Positions 13,716 through 14,076 of a DNA stretch of 14,076 nucleotides are shown piece by piece (within the stretch, counting starts at the first letter, position 1; every line of letters starts with the position of its first letter). A program made the position numbers and the translations under genes. Below the pieces are notes generated by a model that saw only the letters and a list, made by a program, of their open reading frames with translations, did not search any database and was not told the origin of the DNA. The stretch is taken from assembly GCA_964571845.1 (NCBI GenBank), contig CAZNDM010000081.1, forward strand, positions 1-14,076, written 5' to 3'. This DNA comes from WFZT01 sp964571845 (GTDB taxonomy: Bacteria > Hydrothermota > Hydrothermia > B15-G9 > WFZT01).

Positions 13716-14076
13716 TCCCCTCCTGCTGGCAGGAGAATCTACCTTCACCTCACGGCTTTGCAGAAAACCAAAAGTTTCATTCTATCAACTGAATAAAAGT
13801 ACATCCGACTTTCTCTCGTTTACACGATACTCAAAAATTTTCGATCAGGGTCTGAAGAAGACTCGCTTTCTAAAATTTTCCCATTCTGCGAGATTAAGAG
13901 ATCACCTCTCACAGGGTGGAGAGATCAATTTATACCCCCACTCGCCGTGCTGTATGGGATTGCAGTCGTCCTCTCACGAAATGGGGGGAACACACTTAAA
14001 CTCCTCTTCCGATTGTAGGTGAGGCTCACCAATCATCCTCTCATAGAGTGGGGAAGGTCACACTTAACCACTCCTT
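13716..14076. repeat. Degenerate tandem hairpin array, ~32 bp period, running off the window
   Basis: About eleven units follow each other, with centres near 13728, 13758, 13787, 13822, 13850, 13886, 13914, 13944, 13979, 14012 and 14046. The clearest stems are CTCCTG/CAGGAG (13720-13725 with 13730-13735), CTCTC/GAGAG (13906-13910 with 13919-13923), TCCTCTCA paired with wobbles to 13982-13989, and CATCCTCTCAT with 14048-14053. Units nearer cmk are weaker (TCGT/ACGA at 13816-13827; TCAG/CTGA at 13845-13855). Between hairpins, spacers such as GGAAGGTCACACTTAAC resemble left-array spacers such as GGAAGGTGATCAGTGAAC in the same orientation. No protein-coding gene is convincing here. Confidence 0.65.

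Noticed and set aside
13651..14022. 123-residue open frame on the + strand
   Set aside because: It runs through the right hairpin array, lacks a Shine-Dalgarno or promoter, and its translation shows no domain.

Overview
The window looks like chromosomal DNA from an uncultured bacterium. It holds about 13 kb of tightly packed, mostly housekeeping genes between two stretches of non-coding tandem hairpin repeats. Several features suggest a diderm, possibly thermophilic, candidate-phylum bacterium: a full six-domain ribosomal protein S1, MEP-pathway IspH, the DXP-independent PdxS/PdxT pair, a secreted DUF1571/LolA-like protein, and heavy use of AGA/AGG arginine codons. The WOR-3/Hydrothermae area is my guess only; nothing here fixes the phylum.

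Layout. 1-424: GC-rich tandem hairpin repeats of about 35 bp period, bracketed by inverted copies of an end motif. 425-677: spacer with a consensus-like promoter. 678-3268 (+): two overlapping M16 peptidase genes, one with an intact HxxEH zinc site and one without. 3269-4594 (-): a MATE efflux transporter whose stop codon abuts that of the second M16 gene. 4669-7674 (-): pdxS, pdxT, an uncharacterised TIM-barrel-like protein and mobA, with a promoter in front of pdxS. 7744-13601 (-): a seven-gene unit, cmk, plsC, ispH, rpsA, a DUF1571 protein, a degenerate CPBP-like membrane protein and an intact-motif CPBP membrane protease. 13602-14076: a promoter for that unit and a second, more degraded hairpin array that runs off the window.

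The minus-strand genes are joined by 1-13 nt overlaps or gaps under about 80 nt, so they probably form two or three transcripts. The cmk-plsC-ispH-rpsA order is a known bacterial cluster linking nucleotide, phospholipid, isoprenoid and translation functions. The envelope-related tail (DUF1571 plus two CPBP-type membrane proteins) is the less ordinary part. PdxS and PdxT together make pyridoxal 5'-phosphate.

The genes that begin a transcription unit (M16 catalytic subunit, cmk, probably MATE) lack a Shine-Dalgarno sequence. Two of them have a promoter -10 box only 11-12 nt before the ATG, which predicts leaderless mRNAs. Several internal genes, and pdxS, have strong Shine-Dalgarno sites. I see no complete novel defence or mobile system. 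The best leads are the hairpin arrays, the paired intact/degenerate CPBP genes in the rpsA operon, and the CxCxxC TIM-barrel-like protein.
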